Below are positions 48,539 through 58,441 of a DNA stretch of 64,000 nt, one piece after another. Location: positions 124,001 to 188,000 of the forward strand of contig CAVOQT010000001.1 in the NCBI GenBank assembly GCA_963698405.1, given 5' to 3'. The translations under genes and the position numbers were made by a program. Origin of the DNA: SHZI01 sp963698405. Lineage in GTDB: Bacteria > Pseudomonadota > Gammaproteobacteria > Steroidobacterales > GCA-2729495. Below the pieces are notes generated by a model. That model did not search any database. It had not been told where the DNA came from and worked only from the letters and a program-made list of their open reading frames with translations. Each line of letters starts with the position of its first letter. Position 1 is the first letter of the stretch.

Positions 48539-50425
48539 ATGAGTGCCCGTTACGAAGCGACTGAAATCGAGGTTCTGAAAGGCCTCGACCCGGTGCGTCG
48601 CCGGCCCGGCATGTATACCGATACCAGTCGGCCCAATCATCTCGCACACGAGGTGATCGACAACAGTGTCGATGAGGCCATCGGTGGGCACTGCAAGCGG
48701 ATCGATGTGACACTGTTTGCCGACGGGTCGTTGCAGGTTGCTGATGATGGTCGCGGCATGCCGGTCGACAAGCACCCCGTGGAGAAGGTTTCCGGTGTTG
48801 AACTGGTCCTGACACGGTTGCACGCCGGCGGGAAATTCTCCGGCAACAACTACCAGTATTCAGGCGGCCTGCACGGGGTCGGTGTGTCGGTCGTCAATGC
48901 GCTGTCAAAAAACCTGGAAGTCTGGGTACGCCGCAACGGTGGCGAGTACAACATGAGTTTCCGCGGTGGTGAGCCGGCCAGCAAACTGGAGAAGGTCGGT
49001 ACCGTCGGCAAGACCAATACTGGTACCACGCTGCGTTTCTGGCCGGACCCGAAATACTTCGATACCGACAAGTTCGCGATCAATGAGCTGCGCCATGCGC
49101 TGCGCGCCAAGGCAGTGCTCTGCCCCGGACTGCATATCCGTTTTGAAGTCGAAAAGCCGGAGCAGAAATTCGAGTGGCACTATGCAGGCGGGCTGGAGCA
49201 ATACCTGGTTGAAAGCCTGCCGGGTACTGCGTTATTGCCTGCTGATCCCTTCAGTGCGGTGCTCAAGGGGCAGCGTGAAGAAGCGGAGTGGGCCATCGCC
49301 TGGGCGGACCCTGACGGCCCGGCCATCAATGAGTCCTACGTCAACCTGATTCCCACCGCGCAGGGTGGCACCCATGTCAACGGCTTCAGGACCGGTCTGA
49401 CCGACGCGTTGCGCGAGTACTGCGAGTTCCGGAATCTGTTGCCGCGTGGTGTGAAGCTGGCACCCGATGATGTCTGGGACGGGTTGCAATACGTGCTGTC
49501 GGTGAAGATGGCGGACCCGCAGTTTTCGGGGCAGACCAAGGAGCGGCTGAGTTCGCGTGAATGTGCAGCCTTCGTCAGCGGTGCCGTCAAGGACTCCTTC
49601 TCGTTGTGGCTCAGCCAGAATACCGATGCCGGTGATCAGATCGCGGAGCGCGCGATTATCGCCGCCCAACAGCGTGCAAAGGTGGCGCGTGTCGTGGTCC
49701 GCAAGCGGATAACCAGCGGCCCTGTGTTGCCCGGCAAGCTTACCGACTGCACCAGTACCGATCCGGAGCGCTGCGAGATATTCCTCGTTGAAGGCGATTC
49801 GGCAGGTGGTTCTGCCAAGCAGGCCCGCGACCGCGAATACCAGGCCGTGTTGCCGCTGCGGGGCAAGATCCTGAATACCTGGGAGGTCGATCAGGGCGAG
49901 CTGCTGGCCTCGCAGGAGGTCAGCAACATCAGTCTGGCGATCGGTGCAGAACCGGGCAGCAATGATCTGGCGGGGCTGCGCTACCACAAGGTCTGCATCC
50001 TGGCGGATGCTGACTCGGACGGTCAGCACATAGCGACGCTGATCTGCGCGCTGTTTGTTCGGCACTTTCCCCAGCTCATTCGCGCCGGGCATGTCTACGT
50101 GGCCATGCCGCCGTTGTTCCGCATCGATGTGGGCAAGGATGTCTACTACGCATTGGATGAAGCCGAGCGGCAGGGTACCCTCGATCGCCTGCAGGCTGAA
50201 GGCATCCGTGCGAAACCCAACGTAACGCGATTCAAGGGCCTCGGTGAAATGAGCCCCTTGCAGTTGCGCGAGACCACCATGCTGCCCGACTCGCGGCGTC
50301 TGGTGCAGTTGACGATGTCGCCGCAGGACGACACCGAACAGTTGCTGGACATGCTGCTGGCCAAGAAGCGCTCGGCTGACCGGCGCGCCTGGCTCGAGAG
50401 CAAGGGCAATCTGGCCGAAATCTGA
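48539..50425 (+). CDS. parE: DNA topoisomerase IV subunit B
   Basis: The 628-residue protein has the GHKL ATPase start 'VRRRPGMYTD', 'DNSVDEAIGG', 'GLHGVGVSVVNALS', and the TOPRIM region 'EGDSAGGSAKQARDR' with 'DADSDGQHI'. Length matches ParE (about 630) and not GyrB (about 800). It pairs with parC, 17 bases downstream, to decatenate chromosomes. Confidence 0.97.
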   Translation: MSARYEATEIEVLKGLDPVRRRPGMYTDTSRPNHLAHEVIDNSVDEAIGGHCKRIDVTLFADGSLQVADDGRGMPVDKHPVEKVSGVELVLTRLHAGGKFSGNNYQYSGGLHGVGVSVVNALSKNLEVWVRRNGGEYNMSFRGGEPASKLEKVGTVGKTNTGTTLRFWPDPKYFDTDKFAINELRHALRAKAVLCPGLHIRFEVEKPEQKFEWHYAGGLEQYLVESLPGTALLPADPFSAVLKGQREEAEWAIAWADPDGPAINESYVNLIPTAQGGTHVNGFRTGLTDALREYCEFRNLLPRGVKLAPDDVWDGLQYVLSVKMADPQFSGQTKERLSSRECAAFVSGAVKDSFSLWLSQNTDAGDQIAERAIIAAQQRAKVARVVVRKRITSGPVLPGKLTDCTSTDPERCEIFLVEGDSAGGSAKQARDREYQAVLPLRGKILNTWEVDQGELLASQEVSNISLAIGAEPGSNDLAGLRYHKVCILADADSDGQHIATLICALFVRHFPQLIRAGHVYVAMPPLFRIDVGKDVYYALDEAERQGTLDRLQAEGIRAKPNVTRFKGLGEMSPLQLRETTMLPDSRRLVQLTMSPQDDTEQLLDMLLAKKRSADRRAWLESKGNLAEI

Positions 50426-50442
50426 CAGGGTATGAAATTCAA

Positions 50443-52722
50443 ATGACGGCTTCCGACAACATGCAGACGCGTCTCGAGTTCGACCCGACCGAGAAACTTG
50501 CGCTGCGCACTTTCACCGAGAAGGCGTATCTCGATTACTCGATGTACGTGATTCTCGATCGTGCCCTGCCGTATATCGGTGATGGTCTCAAGCCGGTGCA
50601 GCGGCGCATCATCTACGCGATGAGCGAGCTGGGCCTTCGCGCGACCAGCAAGCACAAGAAGTCCGCCCGTACGGTCGGCGATGTGCTGGGCAAGTTTCAT
50701 CCGCACGGTGACTCGGCCTGTTACGAAGCCATGGTGCATATGGCGCAGAGCTTCGCTTATCGCTATCCGGTCATCGACGGGCAGGGCAACTGGGGCTCGA
50801 CCGATGACCCGAAGTCCTTTGCGGCCATGCGCTATACGGAGGCGCGCCTGACTGCTTATGCGGCGACGCTGCTCGATGAACTCGATCATGGCACCGTCGA
50901 ATGGGTGCCCAACTTCGACGGTACGCTGCTCGAACCGGTGCTGTTGCCTGCGCAGTTGCCGAACCTGCTGCTGAACGGCGCCAGCGGCATCGCCGTCGGC
51001 ATGTCTACCGACATCCCGCCGCACAATCTGCGGGAAGTCGTCAGTGCGGTGGTGCGACTGCTGGAAGAGCCCGAGACGACCGTCAAACAGCTGTGCCAGC
51101 ACATCAAGGGTCCGGATTTCCCTACCGGTGGTGAACTGGTCACGCCGCGCAAGGACTTGCATGAGATCTATGCGACCGGCAACGGCACCTTGCGCCTGCG
51201 CGCAACCTGGGAACGCGAAGACAACGACATCATCATCACCAACCTGCCGTTCCAGGTGTCCGGCAGCAAGGTTCTCGAGCAGATCGAAGCGCAGCGGCAG
51301 GCGAAAAAACTGCCGCTGGTCGATGACCTGCGCGATGAGTCCGATCACGAGAACCCGGTGCGTCTGGTTATCACGCCCAAATCCGGCAAGGTGGATATCG
51401 ATGCGCTGATGGGCCATCTGTTCGCCACCACGGATCTCGAGCGTACGCTGCGCGTCAACATGAACTGCATTGGCCTGGATGGCCGGCCGGCAGTGCGTGA
51501 TATCAAGGCGCTGCTCGCCGAATGGCTGCGCTTCCGTACCGACACCGTCAAACGTCGTCTGCAGGACCGCCTCGGCAAGGTTGAGGACCGCCTGCACATA
51601 CTCGATGGTTTGTTGACTGCCTTCCTGAATATCGACGAAGTGATCCGCATCATTCGCCGGGAAGACAAGCCCAAAGAGGTGCTGATGCAGTGCTTCAAGA
51701 TCAGCGATATCCAGGCCGAGGCGATCCTCAATCTGCGCCTGCGCCAGCTGGCCAAACTCGAGGAAATAGAGATCCGCAGCGAGCAGAAAGCGCTGGCAGA
51801 AGAGCGTGACTGGCTTAACCAGGTACTCAAGAGCGCTGCGAAGCTCAGAAAGCTGATCCGCGACGAGTTGCTGGAACTGGCCGAGAAGCATGGCGACAAG
51901 CGGCGCACGGCGATTGTCGAGCGCGAGGCTGCCCAGGCGCTGGCTGAAACTGCACTGGTAAGCAGCGAACCCGTCACGGTGGTGCTGTCGGTCGGTGGCT
52001 GGGTGCGTGCGGCCAAGGGCCACGAGATCGATCCGGCAGCGCTCAGCTACAAGTCTGGTGACAGCTATCTCGCTGCAGCGCTGGGCAAGAGCACGCAGAC
52101 CGCCGTATTCCTCGACAGTGCCGGTCGTGCCTACTGTCTGCCTGCGCATTCCTTGCCATCGGCGCGCGGACAGGGTGAACCGCTAACCGGTCGACTCAAC
52201 CCCGCCGCCGGTGCCGGTTTTCGTGGCGTACTCATCGGCGAGCCGGCGATGCGCTGGCTGCTGGCCAGCGATGCCGGCTATGGTTTCTTCGTGCAGCTCG
52301 GTGAGTTGCAGTCACGTAACCGGGCCGGCAAGGCCTGTCTGCGTGTACCTGAGGGCGGCGATGTGCTGATTCCGGCGCCATATGGCGGCGCTGAATTTCC
52401 GGGCAAGGCACTGGTTGCGGCTGTCAATTCAGAAGGCCGGTTGCTGGTGTTCCCGGCCGCTGATCTGCCTGAACTGGCGCGTGGCAAGGGCAACAAGATC
52501 TTCGGTATCTCGACGCGCAAGTTCCGCGTGGGTGAGGAGAAGCTGTGCAGTATCGCCGTACTCGATGCTGGCGATTCGCTGTTGCTGTTCAGCAATCAGC
52601 GCAGCATGACCCTGAAGCCGGCGGACCTCGCCGAATACAAGGGTGCCCGTGGTCAGCGTGGTGGTCTGTTGCCGCGGGGCTGGCGCAAAGTTGAGCGGAT
52701 CATGGTTGTACCGTCGGCCTGA
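50443..52722 (+). CDS. parC: DNA topoisomerase IV subunit A
   Basis: The 759-residue protein has 'RALPYIGDGLKPVQRRIIYA', the quinolone-region 'HPHGDSACYEAMVHMAQ' and the catalytic tyrosine in 'AAMRYTEARL'. A C-terminal beta-pinwheel follows from about 500. Residues around the quinolone hotspot read Gly-Asp-Ser-Ala, the wild-type-like form. It converges on the FimV-like gene with a 14-base gap. Confidence 0.97.
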   Translation: MTASDNMQTRLEFDPTEKLALRTFTEKAYLDYSMYVILDRALPYIGDGLKPVQRRIIYAMSELGLRATSKHKKSARTVGDVLGKFHPHGDSACYEAMVHMAQSFAYRYPVIDGQGNWGSTDDPKSFAAMRYTEARLTAYAATLLDELDHGTVEWVPNFDGTLLEPVLLPAQLPNLLLNGASGIAVGMSTDIPPHNLREVVSAVVRLLEEPETTVKQLCQHIKGPDFPTGGELVTPRKDLHEIYATGNGTLRLRATWEREDNDIIITNLPFQVSGSKVLEQIEAQRQAKKLPLVDDLRDESDHENPVRLVITPKSGKVDIDALMGHLFATTDLERTLRVNMNCIGLDGRPAVRDIKALLAEWLRFRTDTVKRRLQDRLGKVEDRLHILDGLLTAFLNIDEVIRIIRREDKPKEVLMQCFKISDIQAEAILNLRLRQLAKLEEIEIRSEQKALAEERDWLNQVLKSAAKLRKLIRDELLELAEKHGDKRRTAIVEREAAQALAETALVSSEPVTVVLSVGGWVRAAKGHEIDPAALSYKSGDSYLAAALGKSTQTAVFLDSAGRAYCLPAHSLPSARGQGEPLTGRLNPAAGAGFRGVLIGEPAMRWLLASDAGYGFFVQLGELQSRNRAGKACLRVPEGGDVLIPAPYGGAEFPGKALVAAVNSEGRLLVFPAADLPELARGKGNKIFGISTRKFRVGEEKLCSIAVLDAGDSLLLFSNQRSMTLKPADLAEYKGARGQRGGLLPRGWRKVERIMVVPSA

Positions 52723-52736
52723 TTGCCGGTCGGCGA

Positions 52737-54395
52737 CTAGTCTGGTTTCCTGATCACCGGCATTGAGTCAGTGCCGGTTGCCAGTGCTTCGCGCATGGCA
52801 GACAGATCCAGAACCTGGCTGGCAGTCAATTCGGCCTCATAGTCGCGTTCCAGCAGCGAAAGCGCCTGCAGCAGAGTTTCAGCCTGCTGTTCGTCTTCTG
52901 CGCCATCCAGCGTTTCATCCATCTGTGCGGGCTGCGCAATCGCTGCGGTGCGCATGGTCTCGCTGTCGTCGCCAAACAGTTTCTCAAGTTCCGAGGTGAT
53001 TTCCTCGGAGTTGTTGTTGGAGGCGCGCGCAGGAGCTGCCTGCGGTTGCGGTGCGGGCATGGCTTGCGTTGCGAACTCTGCGGCCAGCGCATCATCCGGC
53101 CGCGGCGACCATTGCACGGTGATCGATGGCTCGGCACGCTCGGAACGGACAGTGATCGGGCGCGGTATGACCACCGGGCTGACGGCGGTTTTTTCAGCCG
53201 TCGTCACCGGTTTGACCGCTTGCCTTGCCGGTTGCTTGCGGCCGATGGTTGGCATGCGGCGCCGGAACCAGAGCAGGCTGCTGATCAGCAGGCCGAAGAC
53301 GGCACCCGCAGCAGCGGCTGCGAGCGGACTGGCTTCAGGCTCGCTTGGTGTGCTGGTTTCAACGGCAGGCCGGGCAGCAGGTGTGGTGACTGGTGAAGGC
53401 TGAGTGGCCAAAATTACTGCCGGTTCGACAACTACCGTGGTGGTGACAACAGGCAGCTGAGGTTCTGCGGGAGCAGTTGCGAGCTCTGGTGCCCGAACGG
53501 GTTCCGGCATCGGTGCCGGTATGGGCTCGGGTAGTAATGCAGGCAAGCTTGCCGCAGTCACGGCTTCGGCAGCGGAATCGACAGCAGGGATGTTGATGGT
53601 GCTGCCGAGTTTGATCAGGTTAAGGTCGTTACGGATGAACGCTGCGGGATTGGCGGCAAAGATCTGGTTGGCAAGCGTCCACAGAGTGACTTTCCGGTCG
53701 CCGACCCGCGCGGCAATCGATGACAGGGTGTCGCCTGCAACTACCTGATAGCGCGTGCCGGGCAGGATCGGCGTACTGGCAGCGTCCAGCGTCCGGCGCG
53801 TGCGCAACGGACGTTCACGCGCTGGGGTCGTGCGCAGGACATCTCCTGACGTGAGCGATGCGGGCAGGGCTTCGGGTATCTGTTCGGGCTGTGTGAGCGG
53901 TGGTTGTGACGGTACTGATGCCTGGCCGGGTGTCATGCCGGGCAGGTCCAGCATCAGCACGTACTGTCGTGCGATGGCAGCCGTTCCGGGGCAGCTGGCG
54001 CGCAGGCTCAGCGCGTAGATCGGTTCGTACAGTGATGTGGCGCTGGTGATGCGCAGCGTATACATGCCGGGGCGCGCGGCCTCCGGTGTGCTGACTACGG
54101 CATCTGGAACGCGTCCGAGTTCGTTATCACCACTCCGTGTGGATTGAATGCAGCCGTTGGTCAGCGATTCACCGGCGGTCAGCTGCACTGGTACGCTGGC
54201 ATTCAATTGCTGGCCCAGGCTGGAGTGTACGGTGACCTCGCCCATGCTCAACGCATGACTGGCCGGGGAGGCGGCCAGCAGGGCCATGCCCGCAAGCGTG
54301 GAGGCGACCAGCCGGTCGTGACCGGTTACCGGTTGTCTGTGCGCCACGCTGTGTGTGGACGGTTTGTGTCTGTTCTGGTTGCGCCTGGTGCGCAT
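52737..54395 (-). CDS. FimV-like LysM protein
   Basis: The 552-residue protein has a signal or anchor near 30-48, a FimV-type N-terminal domain ('LSMGEVTVHSSLGQQLNASV' opening), a LysM motif (about 215-275, 'YQVVAGDTLSSIAARVGD'), a Pro-rich linker, one membrane helix (about 355-375, 'AGAVFGLLISSLLWFRRR') and an acidic cytoplasmic tail. It lacks the TPR-like FimV C-terminal domain, so it is a shortened paralogue of the fimV that starts at 63714. It probably binds peptidoglycan and organises a polar or type IV pilus complex; a FimX-like gene lies just upstream on the same strand. Confidence 0.82.
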   Translation of the reverse strand: MRTRRNQNRHKPSTHSVAHRQPVTGHDRLVASTLAGMALLAASPASHALSMGEVTVHSSLGQQLNASVPVQLTAGESLTNGCIQSTRSGDNELGRVPDAVVSTPEAARPGMYTLRITSATSLYEPIYALSLRASCPGTAAIARQYVLMLDLPGMTPGQASVPSQPPLTQPEQIPEALPASLTSGDVLRTTPARERPLRTRRTLDAASTPILPGTRYQVVAGDTLSSIAARVGDRKVTLWTLANQIFAANPAAFIRNDLNLIKLGSTINIPAVDSAAEAVTAASLPALLPEPIPAPMPEPVRAPELATAPAEPQLPVVTTTVVVEPAVILATQPSPVTTPAARPAVETSTPSEPEASPLAAAAAGAVFGLLISSLLWFRRRMPTIGRKQPARQAVKPVTTAEKTAVSPVVIPRPITVRSERAEPSITVQWSPRPDDALAAEFATQAMPAPQPQAAPARASNNNSEEITSELEKLFGDDSETMRTAAIAQPAQMDETLDGAEDEQQAETLLQALSLLERDYEAELTASQVLDLSAMREALATGTDSMPVIRKPD

Positions 54396-54558
54396 GCCTT
54401 GGTCCCGGGTTTATGGATCCACCATGGATCCGTCTTGCGACAAACGACAAGAGACCATTTGCTGCAGTCCGGTGAAACGAACCAGGTCTCGTTCTGTAAT
54501 GTGGCGGTGGCGATCGTGCTTGCCAGTGTTGTGGAGTGTGATCTGCTGCACGTGAGAC

Positions 54559-56646
54559 TCAGCCAACTGCCTGCTGTCCGGAGCTGTCTTCACCGCCCAG
54601 TACCACGCCATGATTCTGGGTGAAATTGCCCTGCACGAAGGCGATGCCGAGTTGCCAGAGTACGGCCATCGTGTTGGCGTTCTCGACCCGCTCGGCGATG
54701 GTCTTGATTTTCAGTTCATTGGCTCGCGCAGCAATGCTGCCGACCTTGCGCTGCAGATCCTTGTCCCGATGCAGGCCCTGCATCAGGCTGCCATCGATCT
54801 TGACGAACTGCATTGGCAGGTGACCGAGTAATTGTGTGGCATCCCGGCCTGCGCCGAGGTGATCGACGGCAAACATGAAGCCCGCTTCGCGCAGCTGTTC
54901 GGCTGTCTGCTTGGCCTGCTTGAGGTGCTGCAGGGCCAGTTCTTCGCTGATCTGGAAGCAGACTTGTGAGGGTTTCAGGCGCGTGCTCTGCGCGCGTGCC
55001 TTCAGCCAGTCCAGCAACGAGTCATCCAGTATCGACTCGCGGGACAGGCGGATGAATACCAGGTTCGGCTGGCGCGCAACGCAGAACGAGAAGGATGCGC
55101 CGATGACCCAGCGGTCGATGTTCTTCATCATGTGTGCACGTTCTGCCACCGGAATGAACTCGGAGGGCAGTACGGGCTCACCCTGCTCGTCAATCAGGCG
55201 TACACGCGTGTCGAGTACACCCTGAATCTCCTCCTGGAGCCCAACCACCGGTTGATGGACGAGCCGCAGGCGGTTCTGCATCAGTGCGGCGCGGATGCGT
55301 GCGATCCACAGGGAATCGGTCTTGCGCACACGCTCGGTAATGCTGGTGATCTCACTCAGTACGACCCGGTTGCCACCCTGCTCGCGGCCACTGCGGCAGG
55401 CTTGTTCTGCTTCGCTGAGAAGTTCGCCCGGAGTCTGGCTGGCAGAGCGGGCTTCGCAGATACCGATAGTGCACGACATCGACGTGGACTGGGTGTCGAC
55501 CTCAAAGATCTGTGTGGCCACCGATTTCTGGATCTGTTCGGCCCAGGCTTGTACGTCACTCATCGTGCCGCGTTCCACCAGTACGGCGAACATCGTGCCG
55601 CCGAAGCGTCCGTAAAGATCGCCGGGCTGCATGAGTTCACGCAGCAGTTCGGAGAGCCGCATGAGCAGCGCTTCCGTACCCAGCAGACCGACGTCGGCCT
55701 GTACCCTGGAAAAGTGATCGGGGCGAATATAGGCGACAGCGCGGATACCACCCTCCGGTGGGCTGGCAAGCCGGGTCGCCAGACGCTCCAGAAAGAAATG
55801 CCGCTGGAAAAATCCGGTCGAGGGATCTTTGCCGACGGCTTGCTGCAGGATTTCGTCGGCTGGCTGTTCACTGCTCCGCTCGCCGGGAACGATCAGCCTG
55901 ACGCCGGGGTCGCCATCGATGGTGATGCGTTTCAGGCACAGGTCCAGGGGCAGTTCGCGGCCATCCTTGCGATAGGCGACCATGCCCAGTGTGCTGCCTT
56001 CCTGCCACTTTTCGCGCAGACAGGCGACCAATGCGCCCTTCAATGTGGCCTGGTCAGCTTCACGAAACAGATCCATGAAGGGTTCGCCGATCAGTTCTTC
56101 TTCAGTACGGTCGAGCAGCCCGGCCCAGGCCGGATTGGTGGCGACGATGATGCCGTCGTGAATATCGACGATCGCATCGGAGGCGCCACTCATCAGGCTG
56201 CGCAGTTCCTGTTTGTACTGGCGAGCCGAGCTGAGTACGCCTTCGAGAGCCACTCGCAGGCGGTGCGCATGCAGTTCGCGGGTGACTACCGCACGCAAGC
56301 GGTTGCGATGCGTCAGCGAGACGACATCGCGAGCGCCGCTTTCCAGTGCGCTGGCAATGGTTTGCTCATCGACCTGGCTATGTACCAGCAACAGCGGTGG
56401 CTGGGTGGCGCACTGCGCGATACTGGCGGCAGCGGCTGCCAGCTCGATTTCGGTGGCACCGGAAAAATACAGCACGAGTTCTGGTGCCATGACAGACAGC
56501 TGCTCGCCCAGCAGCGTCAAGTCGTTGACCCGCATGCAGTGCACCGGATGACCACTGTCGCGCAGAATCGTATTGATAGTCGTCGCGTGATCGTCGCTGC
56601 GGCTGATGACGATCAGCGGAATTCCAACGGAGTTGCCCAACCCCAC
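54559..56646 (-). CDS. FimX-like REC-PAS-degenerate GGDEF/EAL protein
   Basis: The 695-residue protein matches FimX in order and length (691 in Pseudomonas): an N-terminal receiver-like domain (about 8-130), PAS (about 150-255), GGDEF-type (about 275-430) and EAL-type (about 445-690). The GGDEF signature reads 'RFGGTMF' and the EAL position reads 'DTRVRL', so both catalytic sites are lost and it is likely a c-di-GMP receptor. It may control type IV pilus assembly with the FimV-like protein. It reads toward that gene with a 163-base gap. Confidence 0.87.
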   Translation of the reverse strand: MGLGNSVGIPLIVISRSDDHATTINTILRDSGHPVHCMRVNDLTLLGEQLSVMAPELVLYFSGATEIELAAAAASIAQCATQPPLLLVHSQVDEQTIASALESGARDVVSLTHRNRLRAVVTRELHAHRLRVALEGVLSSARQYKQELRSLMSGASDAIVDIHDGIIVATNPAWAGLLDRTEEELIGEPFMDLFREADQATLKGALVACLREKWQEGSTLGMVAYRKDGRELPLDLCLKRITIDGDPGVRLIVPGERSSEQPADEILQQAVGKDPSTGFFQRHFFLERLATRLASPPEGGIRAVAYIRPDHFSRVQADVGLLGTEALLMRLSELLRELMQPGDLYGRFGGTMFAVLVERGTMSDVQAWAEQIQKSVATQIFEVDTQSTSMSCTIGICEARSASQTPGELLSEAEQACRSGREQGGNRVVLSEITSITERVRKTDSLWIARIRAALMQNRLRLVHQPVVGLQEEIQGVLDTRVRLIDEQGEPVLPSEFIPVAERAHMMKNIDRWVIGASFSFCVARQPNLVFIRLSRESILDDSLLDWLKARAQSTRLKPSQVCFQISEELALQHLKQAKQTAEQLREAGFMFAVDHLGAGRDATQLLGHLPMQFVKIDGSLMQGLHRDKDLQRKVGSIAARANELKIKTIAERVENANTMAVLWQLGIAFVQGNFTQNHGVVLGGEDSSGQQAVG

Positions 56647-56737
56647 ACCTGTCGTAACTTTTGCGAAGGATCAGGATGATGCCGACACGACTGCGGGGAT
56701 TATGTGACCGCAGTACGATTATGTGGCGCAGCTGGAA

Positions 56738-57760
56738 TTATGTAGCGCCGAAATATTCCAGCGGTGTTTTTGCCGCAGCTCCAGCCGTTTCGCGCACGAG
56801 TCGCGGCACCAGATAGCCAGGCAGGGTTGCTGCCATCGCTGTCACCAGCGCATGTGCTTCCTGATCGGGCACGAGGAAGTGTGCTGCACCAGCGACATGG
56901 TCCAGTTGGTGCAGGTAATAGGGCAGTACGCCGGCAGAAAACAGTTTTTCAGAGAGTTCTGTCAACGCAGCGCTGGAGTCGTTCACGCCACGCAACAGTA
57001 CCGATTGATTGAGCAGTGCTGCAGAAACGCCGCGCAGTCCCTGCAGTGCTGCAGCTACACTGGCATCGATCTCGTTGGCGTGGTTGGCGTGAATGACGGT
57101 GACTACAGGCCGACCGATGTTGCGCAGCAGGTCCAGCAATCCCGCATCGATGCGCTCGGGTAGTACGACCGGTACCCGCGTATGCAGCCGGATGCGGGTG
57201 ATGTGCGGAATCCTGGCCAGTGGCTGCAGGAGTTCAGCCAGACGGGCGTTGCCAAGTACCAGCGGATCGCCGCCGCTCAGAATGATTTCATGCAGGCTGC
57301 CGTCGGCTGCAATCGCGGCGTGTGCGGCAGCCAGGACGCCAGGAGTCGCGCTGTGTCCGGAATATGGAAAGGCACGACGGAAGCAATAGCGGCAATGTAC
57401 GGCACAGGCGCCGGTGGTGATCAGCAGGGCGCGTCCGGCATATTTTTGCAGCAACCCCGGGGCACGGATGCTGGCGAGGTCGCCGACCGGATCAGTGCCA
57501 TATCCCGGCATGCTGAGGTTCTCGGCGGTGATTGGCAGCACCTGCCGCAACAACGGGTCGCCGGGGTCGCCATAGCGCATACGAGCCACGAATCCACGCG
57601 GTACGCGCAGCGGAAAGGTCGCTGCTGCTTCGGCTGATACGCCACAGGCTTCGGCGCTCAGGCCGACGGCGGCCAGCAGATCGCTGAGGCGCGCATAGGC
57701 CTGACCGAGTTCGGCCTGCCACGGCGATCTGTCGCTTGAGTGACCAAGTGTTGCGTGCAT
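56738..57760 (-). CDS. epmB: EF-P (R)-beta-lysine pathway aminomutase EpmB
   Basis: The 340-residue radical-SAM protein has the CxxxCxxC motif in 'CAVHCRYCFRRAFPY', then 'ISGGDPLVL'-type elements and a C-terminal PLP region. It converts lysine to (R)-beta-lysine for EF-P modification. It is divergent from efp, with the epmA gene just beyond, so the whole modification set is in one place. Confidence 0.95.
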   Translation of the reverse strand: MHATLGHSSDRSPWQAELGQAYARLSDLLAAVGLSAEACGVSAEAAATFPLRVPRGFVARMRYGDPGDPLLRQVLPITAENLSMPGYGTDPVGDLASIRAPGLLQKYAGRALLITTGACAVHCRYCFRRAFPYSGHSATPGVLAAAHAAIAADGSLHEIILSGGDPLVLGNARLAELLQPLARIPHITRIRLHTRVPVVLPERIDAGLLDLLRNIGRPVVTVIHANHANEIDASVAAALQGLRGVSAALLNQSVLLRGVNDSSAALTELSEKLFSAGVLPYYLHQLDHVAGAAHFLVPDQEAHALVTAMAATLPGYLVPRLVRETAGAAAKTPLEYFGAT

Positions 57761-57808
57761 TGCCGATCCATCTGCTGCCGGGGTCTGCCCTCGGCGCGCT
57801 AGTGCGGC

Positions 57809-57814
57809 TAGAAT
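57809..57814 (+). promoter_or_regulatory. Likely -10 element of efp
   Basis: TAGAAT in 'GCGGCTAGAATACCCGG' lies 28 bases before the efp start in the short divergent spacer with epmB. The -35 is unclear. Confidence 0.4.
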
Positions 57815-57842
57815 ACCCGGCCACGTAACCGAATGGGCTTGT

Positions 57843-58409
57843 ATGGCTAATTACAGCGCGAGTGATCTGCGGGGCGGCAGCAAGATTCTGATCGATGGTG
57901 ATCCTTGCGCCGTGGTCGATAACGAATTCGTCAAGCCCGGCAAAGGCCAGGCCTTCAACCGTGTCCGGATACGCAATCTGCGTACCGGACGGGTGGTGGA
58001 GAAGACCTTCCGCAACAGCGATTCCATCGAGTCGGCCGATGTCGTCGACTGCCCGATGCAATATCTCTACGCCGATGGCGAGATGTGGTACTTCATGGAT
58101 CCTACAACCTTTGAGCAGATCCCGGCTTCCGATACCGCCGTCACCGATGCCAAACAGTGGCTGCGCGAGCAGGATACCTGCACGGTCACGCTCTGGAACG
58201 GTGTGCCGCTGACGGTCGTCCCGCCGATGTTCGTCGAGCTCAAGATCGTCGAGACCGATCCCGGTGTGCGCGGTGATACGGCGACTGGCGGCATGAAGCC
58301 GGCACGTCTTGAGACCGGTGCGGTGGTCAAGGTGCCGCTCTTCATCAATGAGGGCGAAGTGATCCGGGTGGATACCCGCTCAAGCGAATACGCATCACGC
58401 GTGAAATAA
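57843..58409 (+). CDS. efp: Elongation factor P
   Basis: The 188-residue three-domain protein has the modification loop 'VKPGKGQAF' with Lys34, the residue beta-lysylated by EpmA, and the family end 'EGEVIRVDTRSSEYASRVK'. It rescues ribosomes stalled at polyproline. Several Pro-rich proteins occur in this window (the lipoprotein at 17180, the FimV-like protein), whose translation may depend on it. It converges with epmA, 32 bases downstream. Confidence 0.97.
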   Translation: MANYSASDLRGGSKILIDGDPCAVVDNEFVKPGKGQAFNRVRIRNLRTGRVVEKTFRNSDSIESADVVDCPMQYLYADGEMWYFMDPTTFEQIPASDTAVTDAKQWLREQDTCTVTLWNGVPLTVVPPMFVELKIVETDPGVRGDTATGGMKPARLETGAVVKVPLFINEGEVIRVDTRSSEYASRVK

Positions 58410-58441
58410 GCACGCCAGCCGGCGCGCTGTTCAGCCGATAC

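Noticed and set aside
50146..52149. A 667-codon minus-strand frame across parE/parC
   Set aside because: It is antisense to two certain genes, has no ribosome site and has the composition of a shadow frame.
55132..56679. A 515-codon + strand frame opposite the FimX-like gene
   Set aside because: The minus-strand frame has full-length REC-PAS-GGDEF-EAL similarity; this one has none.
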